A stretch of 64,000 nucleotides of DNA from Brachybacterium muris (GCF_016907455.1 NZ_JAFBCB010000001.1:2728001-2792000), one strand, 5' to 3'. Positions 25,197-35,640 are shown, counted from the first letter of the stretch. Translations and numbers: made by a program. The notes: a model not told the origin generated them from the letters alone.

Positions 25197-26759
25197 ATGG
25201 TACGGAAGATCAGGGCGAAGCTGGTGCTCCAGCTGCGCGCAGAAGGTCTGTCGGGGCGAGCGATTTCGTCCTCGCAGGGCATGTCCCGCAAGTCCGTGAG
25301 GGCGGTGTTCGAGGCCGCTGACGCTGCAGGGATCGGGTGGGGCGATATCGCGGACGTCGCCGATGAGCAGGTGTATGCCCGGTTGTTCCCGGGCCGGGGC
25401 GAGCACGAGAGCGTGTTCGCACAGCCGGACTGGGAACAGGTCCATCGAGAGATGGCCAGGGTCGGCGTGACGCTGAAGCTGTTGCACGGCGAGTACTTCG
25501 ACGCGACCACGGCGGCTGGGGATCCGGCGATGGGGTATGACCGGTTTTGCCGCACCTACCAGCACCACGTCATGGTCACCGGTGCCGCTTCGAGAGTCGG
25601 TCACAAGGCCGGCCAGAGCGTGGAGGTCGACTGGTCCGGCCCCACGATGGAGCTGGCCGATCCGGTCACCGGCGAGGTCTCGAAGGTGTTCTTGTTCGTT
25701 GCCTGCCTGCCTTTTTCTCGTTACGCGTTCTGCTTCCCGGCGCTGGATATGCGCCAGGAGTCCTGGCTGCGAGCGCACGTAGCGATGTTCGAGGCGCTGG
25801 GCGGGACGGTCCCGAGGATCGTTCCGGACAACCTCAAGACCGGTGTGGTGAAGCACCCCCGCGAGGGCGAGATCGTCCTGAACGATGCGTATCGCGAGAT
25901 GGCAGCGCATTACTCGGCGGCGGTGCTCCCGGGGAGGGTGCGGAAACCGAAAGACAAGGCGAGCGTGGAGAACACCGTCGCGCACGTCGCGACCTGGGTC
26001 ATCGCCGGGCTGCGGGATCAGCGATTCACGTCCCTGCCCGAACTTGCAGCCGCCATCGGGCAGCGGATGGAGGCCTATAACGCGGAGCCGTTCCAGAAGC
26101 GGCCCGGATCCCGCGCCAGCGTGTTCGACGCGGAGGAGCGGCCGCTGCTGACGCCGCTGCCGGCGGTGCCCTACGAGATCTCGACATGGCACTACGGACG
26201 ACGAGTGGGCAGGAACGGGCACGTCACGTTCGCGCGGAACTTCTACTCCGCGCCGTTCGCGCACATCGGCGCGAAGGTCGATCTGCGCATCACGGCCCGG
26301 ACGCTGGAGATCTATCAGGGCAGCCAGCGACTGACCAGTCACCTGCTGCTCCCGGAGACCGCGAGCAATGAGTACCGCACCAACGACGCGGACCTACCTG
26401 CGGGCGAGCGTTTCCAGGCCTGGGACGCGCAGAGGGTGCGGGCGTGGGCAGATCGGGTCGGGCCGGCCACGGTGATCGTGATCCAGCGGATCTTCGAGTC
26501 CGTGCCGATCGTGGAACAGGGCCTGGATCCCGCGTTGGCGGTGCTACGGCTCTCTCGCCGCTTCTCCGTAGATCGGGTCGAGGCGGCCTGCGCACTCGCG
26601 CTGACGGGACGGGTCCGTTCACCGCGCTATGCGCATCTGCACCCGATCTTGGCCACCGGGCAGGACAAGGTCGCCGCCCTGCGTCCACCCCGCGAGGAAC
26701 CCGCGGAAGACGGCGGATACGTCCGTGGCGCCGACTACTACGCCGGAGGTGTCCGGTGA
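25197..26759 (+). CDS. istA: IS21 transposase IstA (copy 2)
   Basis: It encodes the same 520-residue protein as copy 1, with no deduced amino acid difference, so it should be functional. Because it lies downstream of the ArsR-controlled acr3 promoter, arsenite could raise transcription through it, although the leader hairpin would be expected to block its translation. Confidence 0.95.
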   Translation: MVRKIRAKLVLQLRAEGLSGRAISSSQGMSRKSVRAVFEAADAAGIGWGDIADVADEQVYARLFPGRGEHESVFAQPDWEQVHREMARVGVTLKLLHGEYFDATTAAGDPAMGYDRFCRTYQHHVMVTGAASRVGHKAGQSVEVDWSGPTMELADPVTGEVSKVFLFVACLPFSRYAFCFPALDMRQESWLRAHVAMFEALGGTVPRIVPDNLKTGVVKHPREGEIVLNDAYREMAAHYSAAVLPGRVRKPKDKASVENTVAHVATWVIAGLRDQRFTSLPELAAAIGQRMEAYNAEPFQKRPGSRASVFDAEERPLLTPLPAVPYEISTWHYGRRVGRNGHVTFARNFYSAPFAHIGAKVDLRITARTLEIYQGSQRLTSHLLLPETASNEYRTNDADLPAGERFQAWDAQRVRAWADRVGPATVIVIQRIFESVPIVEQGLDPALAVLRLSRRFSVDRVEAACALALTGRVRSPRYAHLHPILATGQDKVAALRPPREEPAEDGGYVRGADYYAGGVR

Positions 26760-27502
26760 GCGTGATCGATAACGACACGAAGCGGAAGCTGCGCGAGATG
26801 GGCGCGACCGCGCTGCTGGACGCGATCGATGCCCAGGATGAGGCTCACGTGCTGGGGATGTCGTTCCAGGAACGGCTCCAGCTGATCGTGGACGAGGCGC
26901 ATTCCATCTTCAATCATGGAAAGGTCGAGGGTCTGATCCGCCGGGCGGGGCTGCGTTATCCCGGAGCGGACCTGCGGCGGCTGGATCTGGTCGAGGAACG
27001 GGGACTGAACCGGAACGTGATCGCGCAACTGGCAACCTGCTCCTTCATCCAGCGGCAACAGAACGTGGTCTTCCAGGGCTTCACCGGCTCAGGGAAGTCC
27101 TACCTCGGCTGCGCGCTGGCGAAGCAGGCCTGCCAGCACCGGCTCCGAGCCCACTACATCCGAATGCCCGACCTCGAAGAGGCCTGGGCCCTGGCAAAGG
27201 ACAAGCCGCAGGGCCAGACGAAGTTCCTGCGGAAGTACTCCACGTTCTCGCTGCTGGTGATCGACGAGTGGCTGCTGGACCATCCTGACGAGGGAATGCG
27301 TTCGATGCTGCTGGAACTGCTCGAGCGCCGCTATGACACCGGCTCGACCGTGTTCTGCACCCAGTACCCGAAGAAGGACTGGCACGCCCGGCTCGGTGGA
27401 GCAGTCCACGCCGATGCGATCATGGACCGCATCGTGCACAACACAATCTGGATCGACACCGGCGACAGGAACATGCGAGAACACACCGCACTGCCCCAGT
27501 GA
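26756..27502 (+). CDS. istB: IS21 helper ATPase IstB (copy 2)
   Basis: The 248-residue protein is identical to copy 1, with Walker [12 protein letters not shown]. The GTG start at 26756 overlaps the istA stop by four bases. Confidence 0.95.
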   Translation: MSVIDNDTKRKLREMGATALLDAIDAQDEAHVLGMSFQERLQLIVDEAHSIFNHGKVEGLIRRAGLRYPGADLRRLDLVEERGLNRNVIAQLATCSFIQRQQNVVFQGFTGSGKSYLGCALAKQACQHRLRAHYIRMPDLEEAWALAKDKPQGQTKFLRKYSTFSLLVIDEWLLDHPDEGMRSMLLELLERRYDTGSTVFCTQYPKKDWHARLGGAVHADAIMDRIVHNTIWIDTGDRNMREHTALPQ

Positions 27503-27615
27503 CCCGATGCCGGCGGGAGCCAGTGGTCCCCACCGCGGCGGCTACTGGCCCCCGTCGGCACGATCGGCGGTCCCCAAGAGCAAGATTCGGTGGCTCCCAC
27601 GACTACGAATACTCA

Positions 27616-27843
27616 GTGCTTGGCTCGCTCCCGGTCGCGGTGGTTGCCGTCGCAGTAGATCCGCACGAATAACGCAAGGGTGCGCAGGTCGCGGCGCACG
27701 GACTCGTCCTGGACCATGCGCAGGTAGCGCGGGCTGGGGCCGCGACGCCGTGGAGCAGGCAGCGTCCGCGGCCGCGGCCCGGCCGTAGATGTCTCCGCGT
27801 CAGGGCTGACCAGGGGAGCTGCGCTGAGCGGGGCGTCGGTCAT
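27616..27843 (-). pseudogene. ygbA: YgbA-like protein, 5' part, cut by IS21 copy 2
   Basis: From ATG 27843, 76 codons run up to the element. A disordered Pro/Arg-rich start (TLPAPRRRGPSPRYLRM) is followed by the beginning of the YgbA (nitrous-oxide-stimulated promoter family) domain, RRDLRTLALFVRIYCDGNH. The frame stops at the IS boundary after RERAKH. Its 3' part lies at 47273-47574 on the plus strand. Across a single AGCAC the join reads RERAKHRSPAVDSG without a frameshift, giving 174 residues. GTG 27861 is an alternative start. YgbA-like proteins are associated with nitrosative stress in enterobacteria; a role here is inference. Confidence 0.82.
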
Positions 27844-27867
27844 CGCTACACCGTAGTCCACTTTGCT

Positions 27868-27888
27868 GACGTTCTCGGGTCGAACGTC
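27868..27888. promoter_or_regulatory. Inverted repeat upstream of the ygbA-like gene
   Basis: GACGTTC and GAACGTC form a perfect 7-bp inverted repeat seven bases apart, 25 bp upstream of the ygbA-like start codon. The size and place suit a dimeric regulator. Which regulator is unknown. Confidence 0.4.
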
Positions 27889-28059
27889 ACTGCGTGCCGT
27901 CGGGGCCCGGAGTCAGCGCAGGGCTGTTGTCGCAGGGCGCGGGGAGCCCACTCGAGCGGCTTGACCGCGGTGTGCACAGTGGCCTGCTCGATGGCGTAGT
28001 ACGACAAGCGTTCATCGGGGACCTTGGTCCTCCCGGCGCCGGTTTCGTCGGACCCTGAA

Positions 28060-28108
28060 CCACTACACCTGGGGGTGTCGGCGTGTTGCGACCCCAACAT
28101 GTTGTGGT
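28060..28108 (+). promoter_or_regulatory. Candidate NrdR box pair upstream of nrdD
   Basis: CCACTACACCTGGGGG (28060-28075) shares CACTACACCT with the first NrdR box of nrdHIE. CCCAACATGTTGTGGT (28093-28108) matches the second nrdHIE box at 12 of 16 positions. Centres are 33 bp apart, near three helical turns. NrdR is the nucleotide-sensing repressor of ribonucleotide reductase genes. Confidence 0.5.
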
Positions 28109-28144
28109 CGATTCCTACGGTGGCAGAGCCGCGGCGCACACCAC

Positions 28145-28213
28145 ACACCCGCAGCATTGCGCGCAACCCGTGCCCACACCCGCAGCATTGCGCGCAACCC
28201 GTGCCCACACCCG
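28145..28213 (+). repeat. Two and a bit 31-bp direct repeats with a 10-bp palindrome, in the nrdD leader
   Basis: A 31-bp unit starting ACACCCGCAGCATTGCGCGC occurs at 28145-28175 and 28176-28206, with a partial third copy. Each full unit contains the perfect palindrome TTGCGCGCAA (28157-28166 and 28188-28197), set 31 bp or three helical turns apart. The spacing and symmetry suggest paired dimer-binding sites controlling nrdDG. The region 27889-28245 holds no convincing gene. Confidence 0.6.
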
Positions 28214-28245
28214 TGCACCGCGCCCCGTCCCGAAGGAGAGAGCCC

Positions 28246-30195
28246 ATGACCGCGTCCCCGAAGCAACCCGCCCCGATCGAGCCTACCGAGCCCGGCGCGG
28301 CCCCCGTCGGCCGCCGCATGATCGATCCGGTCGCCACCGTCACCGAGTACGTGGACCGCTCCGACTGGCGCGTCAACGCCAACGCCAACCAGGGCTACTC
28401 CGTGGGCGGGCTGGTGCTCAACGCCGCGGGCAAGATGATCGCCAACTACTGGCTGGACGAGGTGTTCAGCGCCGAGGCCGGCCGCGCCCACCGCGAGGGC
28501 GACATCCACATCCACGACCTGGACATGCTCACCGGGTACTGCGCCGGCTGGTCGCTGCGGCGTCTGCTGGAGGAGGGCTTCAACGGAGTGCCCGGAGCCA
28601 TCTCCGCCAGGCCTGCCCGCCACTTCTCCTCCGCCTGCGGGCAGATCGTCAACTTCCTGGGAACTCTGCAGAACGAGTGGGCCGGCGCCCAGGCCTTCAG
28701 CTCCTTCGACACCTACATGGCGCCGTTCGTGCGGCTGGATGCCATGACCTACGAGCAGGTGCTGCAGTGCATGCAGGAGCTGATCTACAACCTCAACGTG
28801 CCCAGCCGTTGGGGGTCGCAGTGCCCCTTCACGAACCTCACCTTCGACTGGACCTGCCCCGAGGACCTCCGCGATCAGCAGCCCCTGATCGGCGAGGAGC
28901 TGTGCGACTTCACCTATGGCGAGCTGCAGCACGAGATGGATCTGGTCAACCGCGCCTACATCGAGGTGATGACCGAGGGCGACGCCGATGGTCGTGCCTT
29001 TACCTTCCCCATCCCCACCTACAACATCACCAAGGACTTCGACTGGGAGGCGGAGAACACCGAGCGCCTGTTCGCGATGACCGCGAAGTACGGCCTGCCC
29101 TACTTCCAGAACTTCATCAACTCCGACCTGGACCCCGGGATGATCCGCTCGATGTGCTGCCGCCTGCAGCTGGACCTGCGCGAACTGCTCAAGCGCGGCA
29201 ACGGCCTGTTCGGCTCCGCCGAGCTCACCGGCTCCATCGGCGTGGTCACGGTGAACATGGCCCGTCTGGGCTACCTGTACGCAGGGGACCGCAACGGCCT
29301 GCTCACCGAGCTGGATCGCCTGCTGGAGGTCGGCAAGGACACCCTGGAGAAGCGCCGCGCCACCGTGCAGGAGCTGATCGACGGCGGTCTGTACCCGTAC
29401 ACCAAGCGGTACATGGGCCACCTCGGCAACCACTTCTCCACCCTCGGGGTCAACGGCATGAACGAGATGGTCCGCAACTTCACCGGGGATGCACACGACC
29501 TGATGGACGAGGACGGTCAGCGCATGTGCGTGGAGATCCTGGACCACGTGCGCGAGACGATGGTGCGGTTCCAGGAGGAGACCGGGAACCTGTATAACCT
29601 GGAGGCCACCCCCGCCGAGGGCGCCACCTACCGATTCGCCAAGGAGGACCGGGCCCGCTTCCCCGGCATCCTCACCGCCGGCACCGTGCAGAACCCCTAC
29701 TACACCAACTCCTCGCAGATCCCGGTGGGCGCCACCGAGGACCCCTTCGAGGCGCTCGAGCTGCAGGAGGAGCTGCAGAGCAAGTACACCGGCGGCACCG
29801 TGCTGCACCTGTACATGAACGAGGCGATGAGCTCGGCGACCACCTGCCGGGAACTCGTGCGCAGAGCACTGACCCGGTTCCACCTGCCGTACCTGACCAT
29901 CACCCCCACCTTCTCGATCTGCCCCAGCCACGGCTACCTCACCGGCGAGCACCACCAGTGCGAGCGCTGTGGTGAAGCCTGCGAGGTGTGGACCCGTGTG
30001 ATGGGCTACTTCCGGCCCGTGGCCTCCTTCAACATCGGCAAGAAGGGCGAGTACGCCGAGCGCACCTTCTTCACCGAGCAGGCCTCCGGCGTAGGCGGCT
30101 GCCAGGAGGCGGCCGACGGGCCCGCTGCGGCGGCCGACGAGCCCGCGGCCGCAACCGACCGCCCAGGGGCTGAGATCACCCCGGTGACGGCGTGA
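28246..30195 (+). CDS. nrdD: Anaerobic (class III) ribonucleoside-triphosphate reductase
   Basis: The 649-residue protein reduces ribonucleoside triphosphates without oxygen, using a glycyl radical. It shows GDIHIHDLDM near residue 80, the SSACGQIVNF segment with an active-site Cys, RWGSQCPFTNLTFDW, and the C-terminal zinc Cys set CPSHGYL ... CERCGEAC. The radical Gly lies in RVMGYFRPV, followed by FNIGKKGEYAER. A 40-residue Ala/Pro/Asp-rich tail of low complexity follows and is unusual. The ATG 28246 follows GAAGGAGAG. It overlaps the activase gene nrdG by GTGA. Candidate NrdR boxes and 31-bp repeats lie upstream. Confidence 0.93.
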   Translation: MTASPKQPAPIEPTEPGAAPVGRRMIDPVATVTEYVDRSDWRVNANANQGYSVGGLVLNAAGKMIANYWLDEVFSAEAGRAHREGDIHIHDLDMLTGYCAGWSLRRLLEEGFNGVPGAISARPARHFSSACGQIVNFLGTLQNEWAGAQAFSSFDTYMAPFVRLDAMTYEQVLQCMQELIYNLNVPSRWGSQCPFTNLTFDWTCPEDLRDQQPLIGEELCDFTYGELQHEMDLVNRAYIEVMTEGDADGRAFTFPIPTYNITKDFDWEAENTERLFAMTAKYGLPYFQNFINSDLDPGMIRSMCCRLQLDLRELLKRGNGLFGSAELTGSIGVVTVNMARLGYLYAGDRNGLLTELDRLLEVGKDTLEKRRATVQELIDGGLYPYTKRYMGHLGNHFSTLGVNGMNEMVRNFTGDAHDLMDEDGQRMCVEILDHVRETMVRFQEETGNLYNLEATPAEGATYRFAKEDRARFPGILTAGTVQNPYYTNSSQIPVGATEDPFEALELQEELQSKYTGGTVLHLYMNEAMSSATTCRELVRRALTRFHLPYLTITPTFSICPSHGYLTGEHHQCERCGEACEVWTRVMGYFRPVASFNIGKKGEYAERTFFTEQASGVGGCQEAADGPAAAADEPAAATDRPGAEITPVTA

Positions 30196-30959
30196 GCCCT
30201 CTGGCCAGCCTGACGGCACCGGACCTGCGCATCGCAGGTCTGGTGCCGCTGTCCACCGTGGACTGGCCCGGCCGCCTGGTGGCCACGGTGTTCTGCCAGG
30301 GCTGCCCCTGGCGCTGCACCTACTGCCACAACGCCGCGATCCTGGATCCCCACGCCCCTGGCGCCGTGCCCTTCGATGAGCTGGGTCGGCTCCTGGAGCG
30401 ACGACGAGGCCTGCTGGACGGCGTGGTGTTCAGCGGGGGAGAGGCCACCATGCAGCACGCTGTGGTGCCTGCCGCCCGGGCCGTTCGCGAACGCGGCTTC
30501 GCCGTCGGGCTGCACACCGGCGGGGCATTCCCCACCCGGATGCAGGCCCTGCTCGGGGTCGACACCGACGGGCGCCGCGTCGGCTCACCGCTGGTGGACT
30601 GGGTGGGGTTCGACGTGAAGGCCGCGCCGGCCGGCTACACGGACCTGGTGGGACGGGCCGGTGCCTGGCAGCGAAGTGCAAGGTCCCTCCAGCTCCTGCT
30701 GGCCTCCGGTGTGGACCACGAACTGCGGATGACGGTCACCCCGCAGCTGATCGACCAGGTACCCACGGTGATCGAGACCGTCGGCCGCGCCGGCGGCACC
30801 CACCTGGTGCTGCAGAAGGCTCGGGCCGACGGTGCCGACAGCGGCTTCGCCACGCAGCTGGCGGCGGTACCGGACTGGGCGGAGCGATTCGACGCTGCCG
30901 CGCACAGAACACGGCAGCTCGGAGCGCAGCAGGGCCTTGAGGTCACGGTCCGAGCGTGA
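30192..30959 (+). CDS. nrdG: Anaerobic ribonucleotide reductase-activating protein (radical SAM)
   Basis: The 255-residue radical SAM enzyme has the iron-sulfur motif CQGCPWRCTYCHN near residue 36 and the downstream VVFSGGEATMQ, the GGE motif that binds S-adenosylmethionine. It would make the glycyl radical on NrdD. The GTG start at 30192 overlaps the nrdD stop, so the pair is translationally coupled. At 255 residues it is longer than the 150-residue enterobacterial NrdG and matches the longer type found in many anaerobes and actinobacteria. Confidence 0.92.
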   Translation: MSPLASLTAPDLRIAGLVPLSTVDWPGRLVATVFCQGCPWRCTYCHNAAILDPHAPGAVPFDELGRLLERRRGLLDGVVFSGGEATMQHAVVPAARAVRERGFAVGLHTGGAFPTRMQALLGVDTDGRRVGSPLVDWVGFDVKAAPAGYTDLVGRAGAWQRSARSLQLLLASGVDHELRMTVTPQLIDQVPTVIETVGRAGGTHLVLQKARADGADSGFATQLAAVPDWAERFDAAAHRTRQLGAQQGLEVTVRA

Positions 30960-31078
30960 TGGGACCGTGACCAGCAGCAGCGCCGGTCCGGAAAAGGGCA
31001 GTCCTAGGATGACCGTGACGGGGTCCCCCGTCAGCGAATTCTGGCCCGTCCCTGTTCCCCTGCCCGTTTGGAGTCGTC

Positions 31079-32485
31079 ATGGATGACCTCGTCCTCAACT
31101 GGGAACTCGGCACAGCCGGGCTGCTGATCGTGGCAGTCTCGGCCATCGCCGTACTTCTCATCCTCATCATGGCCTTCAAGGTCCATGCATTCCTCGCCCT
31201 GATGATCACCTCGATCGGAACGGCCCTGGCTGCGGGCATCGCCCCGGCCAGCGTGCTGCCCGCCCTCGCCTTCGGCTTCAACACGACCCTGGGCAACGTC
31301 ATGCTGCTGGTCGCACTCGGCGCGATGCTGGGCAGGATGATCGAGACCTCCGGCGGCGCCCAGGTGCTCGCCGACCGGATGATCGACCTGGTCGGCGAGA
31401 AGCGGGCCGGCTTCGGCCTGTCCCTGGCCAGCCTGCTGATGGGCTTCCCCATCTTCTTCGACGCCGGCCTGGTGGTCATGATGCCCATCATCTACGCCGT
31501 GGCCCGACGGGTCGGCGGCTCCTTCCTGTCCATCGCGCTGCCCTCGGCGGTGGCTTTCAGCGCCATGCACATCTTCGCCCCGCCGCATCCCGGCCCGGTG
31601 GCCGCCTCGGGCATCGTCGGTGCTGACATCGGCCTGGTGATGCTGGTGGGTCTCGTGTTCGCTGTCATCATCTGGTACCTGGTGGGCGCGCTGCTGGCAC
31701 CCCGCCTGGGCATGCGCTTCGACATCCCGGTGCCGGACATCCTCGAGGGCGACAAGGACGAGATGGGCTTCTCCTCCAGCCCCCGCGTCCCCACCATCAT
31801 CGGCCTGCTGCTGCTGCCGTTGATCCTCATCCTGCTGAACACCGGTCTGAACACCATCGGTTCGACCCGTCCGGACAAGGACGCGTTCCTGGCCGACGGC
31901 GTGGTCTCGACCCTGCGCCTGCTGGGTGAGACCCCGATCGCCCTGCTGATCACCGTGATCGTCTCGATGTTCGTGCTGGGCTGGGGTGCCGGCAAGAAGG
32001 GCACCCTGATCGAGAAGGTGGCTGATTCAGCCCTGGGGCCGATCTGCTCGGTGGTGCTGGTGACCGGCGCCGGCGGCATGTTCGGCGGTGTGCTGCGCGT
32101 GACCGGGATCGGGGACGCGGTGGCGGATTCGCTGAACAACGTCGGCCTGCCGGTGATCGTGGCGGCCTACCTGATCGCCCAGATCGTGCGCCTGGCACAG
32201 GGCTCGGCCACCGTGGCTCTGACCACCGCGGCCTCCCTGATGGCCGGCGTGATCGCCGCCAGCGACTTCAGCCCCCTGCAGGTGGTCGCGATCGTGATGG
32301 CGATGTCGGCCGGCTCGGTGGGCTTCTCCCACGTCAACGACTCCGGCTTCTGGCTGGTCAGCAGGTTCTTCGGGATGGACATGAAGCAGACCCTGGCCAC
32401 CTGGACTCTCATTCAGGGCGCGATGGCCATCGTCGGCTTCATCCTGTCCTACATCCTCTACGGCGTCGCCTCGGCGATCGGCTGA
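31079..32485 (+). CDS. gntP: GntP-family gluconate (or related sugar acid) permease
   Basis: The 468-residue membrane protein has about 13 helices. It carries GntP-family features such as FGFNTTLGNVMLLVALGAMLG, FPIFFDAGLVVMMPI, FAPPHPGPVAASGIVGADIG and SVGFSHVNDSGFWLV. Members import gluconate, ketogluconate or related acids with protons. It stands 119 bp after nrdG with no catabolic kinase nearby, so the substrate is open. The 3' end overlaps the convergent DUF418 gene by 28 bp. Confidence 0.93.
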   Translation: MDDLVLNWELGTAGLLIVAVSAIAVLLILIMAFKVHAFLALMITSIGTALAAGIAPASVLPALAFGFNTTLGNVMLLVALGAMLGRMIETSGGAQVLADRMIDLVGEKRAGFGLSLASLLMGFPIFFDAGLVVMMPIIYAVARRVGGSFLSIALPSAVAFSAMHIFAPPHPGPVAASGIVGADIGLVMLVGLVFAVIIWYLVGALLAPRLGMRFDIPVPDILEGDKDEMGFSSSPRVPTIIGLLLLPLILILLNTGLNTIGSTRPDKDAFLADGVVSTLRLLGETPIALLITVIVSMFVLGWGAGKKGTLIEKVADSALGPICSVVLVTGAGGMFGGVLRVTGIGDAVADSLNNVGLPVIVAAYLIAQIVRLAQGSATVALTTAASLMAGVIAASDFSPLQVVAIVMAMSAGSVGFSHVNDSGFWLVSRFFGMDMKQTLATWTLIQGAMAIVGFILSYILYGVASAIG

Positions 32486-33921
32486 GCCCCTGCCTGCGCC
32501 GCCGCATCCTGCTTCCCGTAGGTGAGGCGGCGCAGCAGACGCTCAGCTGGGCCTCGCATGTCCTTCGATGCCATCCATCCGGCGATCAGCACCGAGATCA
32601 GCCACACCCCCAGTGCCAGCGCGGTCGAGGCGGTGGTGGACAGGTGCTGTCCCAGGCCGAAGCCCCAGGCGGCCAGCAGGGGAGCGAAGATGATCGACTG
32701 GAACAGGTAGAAGGTGAGCGAACGCTGCCCCACTGCGGCGATGGCGCGCACTGGGGCACTCACCTGCCGTGTCACCGGTGTCACCGGTGATGCCGGGGCC
32801 CCATAGGAGCGTGAGGCCACCAGAGCGGACCGGGCATCGGGGGAGAGGCCACGCTTGCGCACGGCCGGTTCGGGGGCCTTGGCGGGCGCGGCGGTTCTGC
32901 TCGTCGCGGGACGGGTGCGTCCCTCCAGGTGCGCTGCCAGCAGCCCGAAGGCCGCGGCGTACCCCAGCCCGCAGGCCACACCGGAGATCATCTCGGTTCC
33001 CATGAATGTCCAGAACAGTGCTTCGGGCAGTTCCAGGATCCCCATCAGCCCGAGGATCCTCGTCAGGCCGCCGATCCAGCCGATCGTTATCCCGATGGCC
33101 GCGGTCAGGCGCAGCAGGCGCATGTGGTTCCAGGGCTCGTCGAGCACGCGGTGCCGCGCCGCCAGCCAGCCGAGCATGATCGACACCGGCACTGCGAAGC
33201 CGAGGGCCGTGGCCGGCAGGCTGAAGGCCCACATCCCCACCCGGAGACCGGCGGCGAGCAGGTAGTTCGACTCCCCGTGGGCGATGTCGCGGAAGGCGGC
33301 CATCGAGAAGCTCGCACCGCTGGCATCCATGGCCTCCAGGATGTCCGGCTGGCTGGACAGGTACAGGCCGCTGACCGTGGAGCCCAGGGAGTACAGGGCG
33401 AACAGGGCCGTCGCCGCGCTGATCCAGATCAGCAGGGTGCGATCGCGCCGTCCGAAGAAGATCCACACCAGCAGCAGCCCGGCGATCGCGTAGGCCCCCA
33501 GGATGTCGCCGAGGAACAGCAGCAGGGCGTGCAGGAACCCCAGCAGCAGCATCGCCCAATGGCGGCGACGCAGCATGCGCCGCACGGTGCGGTGCTCGAG
33601 GCCGCGATCGATGCGGGAGCGGAAGAACTGCACCATGCCGTACCCGAACAGGAAGGCGAACAGCGGGAAGCTGCGGCCGTCCACCCCCAGGCCCATCACC
33701 ACCTGGATCGCCGTGTCCAGGGCATTGCGGGCCGGCACGTGGATTCCGAACGCCCCGGACTCCTGGCCCCACAAAAACCAGGGCACGTTCGCCATCGCGA
33801 TCAGGGCGAGCATCAGGCCGCGCGCGAGATCGGGCGCGAGGGAACGAGGTGGACGTGCCTGCGTATCGGGGCAGCCCTCGCGGATACGAGGGCGTGCGGG
33901 GACCGGTTCGGTGGCGCTCAC
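32458..33921 (-). CDS. DUF418/YeiB-like multi-pass membrane protein
   Basis: The 487-residue protein has some ten membrane helices. The first conserved block is LAPDLARGLMLALIAMANVP near residue 28, then FPLFAFLFGYGMVQFF and MLLLGFLHALLLFLGDILG. The late block SLTFYLFQSIIFAPLL is typical of DUF418. A soluble Pro/Ala/Arg-rich insert lies near residues 365-405. Function is unknown; relatives resemble acyltransferase-like membrane proteins. The GTG 33921 start follows GAGAGG. It is divergent from nrdF. Confidence 0.82.
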   Translation of the reverse strand: MSATEPVPARPRIREGCPDTQARPPRSLAPDLARGLMLALIAMANVPWFLWGQESGAFGIHVPARNALDTAIQVVMGLGVDGRSFPLFAFLFGYGMVQFFRSRIDRGLEHRTVRRMLRRRHWAMLLLGFLHALLLFLGDILGAYAIAGLLLVWIFFGRRDRTLLIWISAATALFALYSLGSTVSGLYLSSQPDILEAMDASGASFSMAAFRDIAHGESNYLLAAGLRVGMWAFSLPATALGFAVPVSIMLGWLAARHRVLDEPWNHMRLLRLTAAIGITIGWIGGLTRILGLMGILELPEALFWTFMGTEMISGVACGLGYAAAFGLLAAHLEGRTRPATSRTAAPAKAPEPAVRKRGLSPDARSALVASRSYGAPASPVTPVTRQVSAPVRAIAAVGQRSLTFYLFQSIIFAPLLAAWGFGLGQHLSTTASTALALGVWLISVLIAGWMASKDMRGPAERLLRRLTYGKQDAAAQAGAQPIAEATP

Positions 33922-34090
33922 GATGATCGACCCTCTCGGCTCGTGGGGCTGTGGTTCGACCGTAACCGCCTCGCTGCCGGCGCGCACCCCGACGAAGGTC
34001 GCCGCTCCTGGCGGGTGGTGGCGCGGTGGTGGCGCGTCCCACCGTGGGGAACCGGATGCCGCGGTCCCTTTGGGCACCGCCTCTGCCTAG

Positions 34091-35107
<1,017 letters not shown>

Positions 35108-35349
35108 ACCGGCCGTGCCAGGGAGTGTGCGGGCTAAAGGTGTTGTAAAGCCCACCTTCGGATATGCACAACTTCTTCGCGCACCCGGCACGCGCAAAGT
35201 GTCACAAAGCGGGGCGAATCGGTCACCAGTACGCCGGAACTCCTGTACTTCTGACCGCTAGGTCGGCCGCGTGTTCCACCATGCGAGCGTCATCTGGGGC
35301 AGAATGGTCGCCGTAGTCCCTGATCCCTTCCCCTGATTGGAGAAAAACA

Positions 35350-35640
35350 ATGGGTCTTCTCTGGGCCATCATTTCCTGGATCATCATCGGTGCCATCATC
35401 GGCCTGATCGCTCGCGCCATCATGCCGGGCAAGCAGTCGATGGGCCTCGGCCTGACCATCGTCCTGGGCGTCATCGGCGCCATCGTCGGTGGCTTCCTCG
35501 GCGGCCTGTTCGGTGGTGACGGCATCTCCGGCATCATGAACAACCCGTGGAGCATCGGCACCATCCTGCTCGCCGTCATCGGCGCGCTGATCGTCATGGT
35601 CATCTACGGCCTGGCCACCGGCAGCCGCAACCGCGTGTGA
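35350..35640 (+). CDS. GlsB/YeaQ/YmgE-family small membrane protein
   Basis: A 96-residue protein with three hydrophobic helices starts at ATG 35350, after TTGGAGAAAAACA. The family pattern is clear: IISWIIIGAIIGLIARAIMPG, then GLTIVLGVIGAIVGGFLGG and a final helix (ILLAVIGALIVMVIYGLAT). Members are stress-induced membrane proteins of unknown mechanism. It is a single gene closed by a terminator at 35683-35716. Confidence 0.88.
   Translation: MGLLWAIISWIIIGAIIGLIARAIMPGKQSMGLGLTIVLGVIGAIVGGFLGGLFGGDGISGIMNNPWSIGTILLAVIGALIVMVIYGLATGSRNRV

Larger units (their letters stand above)
25035..27615 (+). mobile_element. IS21-family insertion sequence, copy 2 (left border of the inverted segment)
   Basis: This is the same 2,581-bp element as copy 1, in plus orientation. 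Outside its ends stand CCGGG (left, in acr3) and GTGCT (right, in the ygbA-like gene), which do not match each other. The left 5-mer matches the complement of the left flank of copy 3, and the right one matches the complement of copy 3's right flank (AGCAC). This is the pattern left when two inverted copies recombine and flip what lies between. Confidence 0.95.

Noticed and set aside
20504-27615. IS copies 1 and 2 around arsC-arsR as a composite transposon
   Set aside because: Copy 1 has its own perfect target duplication and copy 2's left flank pairs with copy 3, so each inserted alone; the pair did not move the ars genes together.
27889-28030. Coding-like minus-strand stretch (DERLSYYAIEQATVHTAVK) upstream of the ygbA-like gene
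   Set aside because: There is no start codon or ribosome site and no family match, and it overlaps probable regulatory DNA. It may be a relic, but this cannot be supported.
28145-28213. 31-bp repeats upstream of nrdD as a short CRISPR
   Set aside because: The units are contiguous without spacers and no cas genes are present.
28063-30219. A 718-codon minus-strand frame opposite nrdD
   Set aside because: It is the antisense of nrdD; composition is dominated by Val, Gly, His and Gln.
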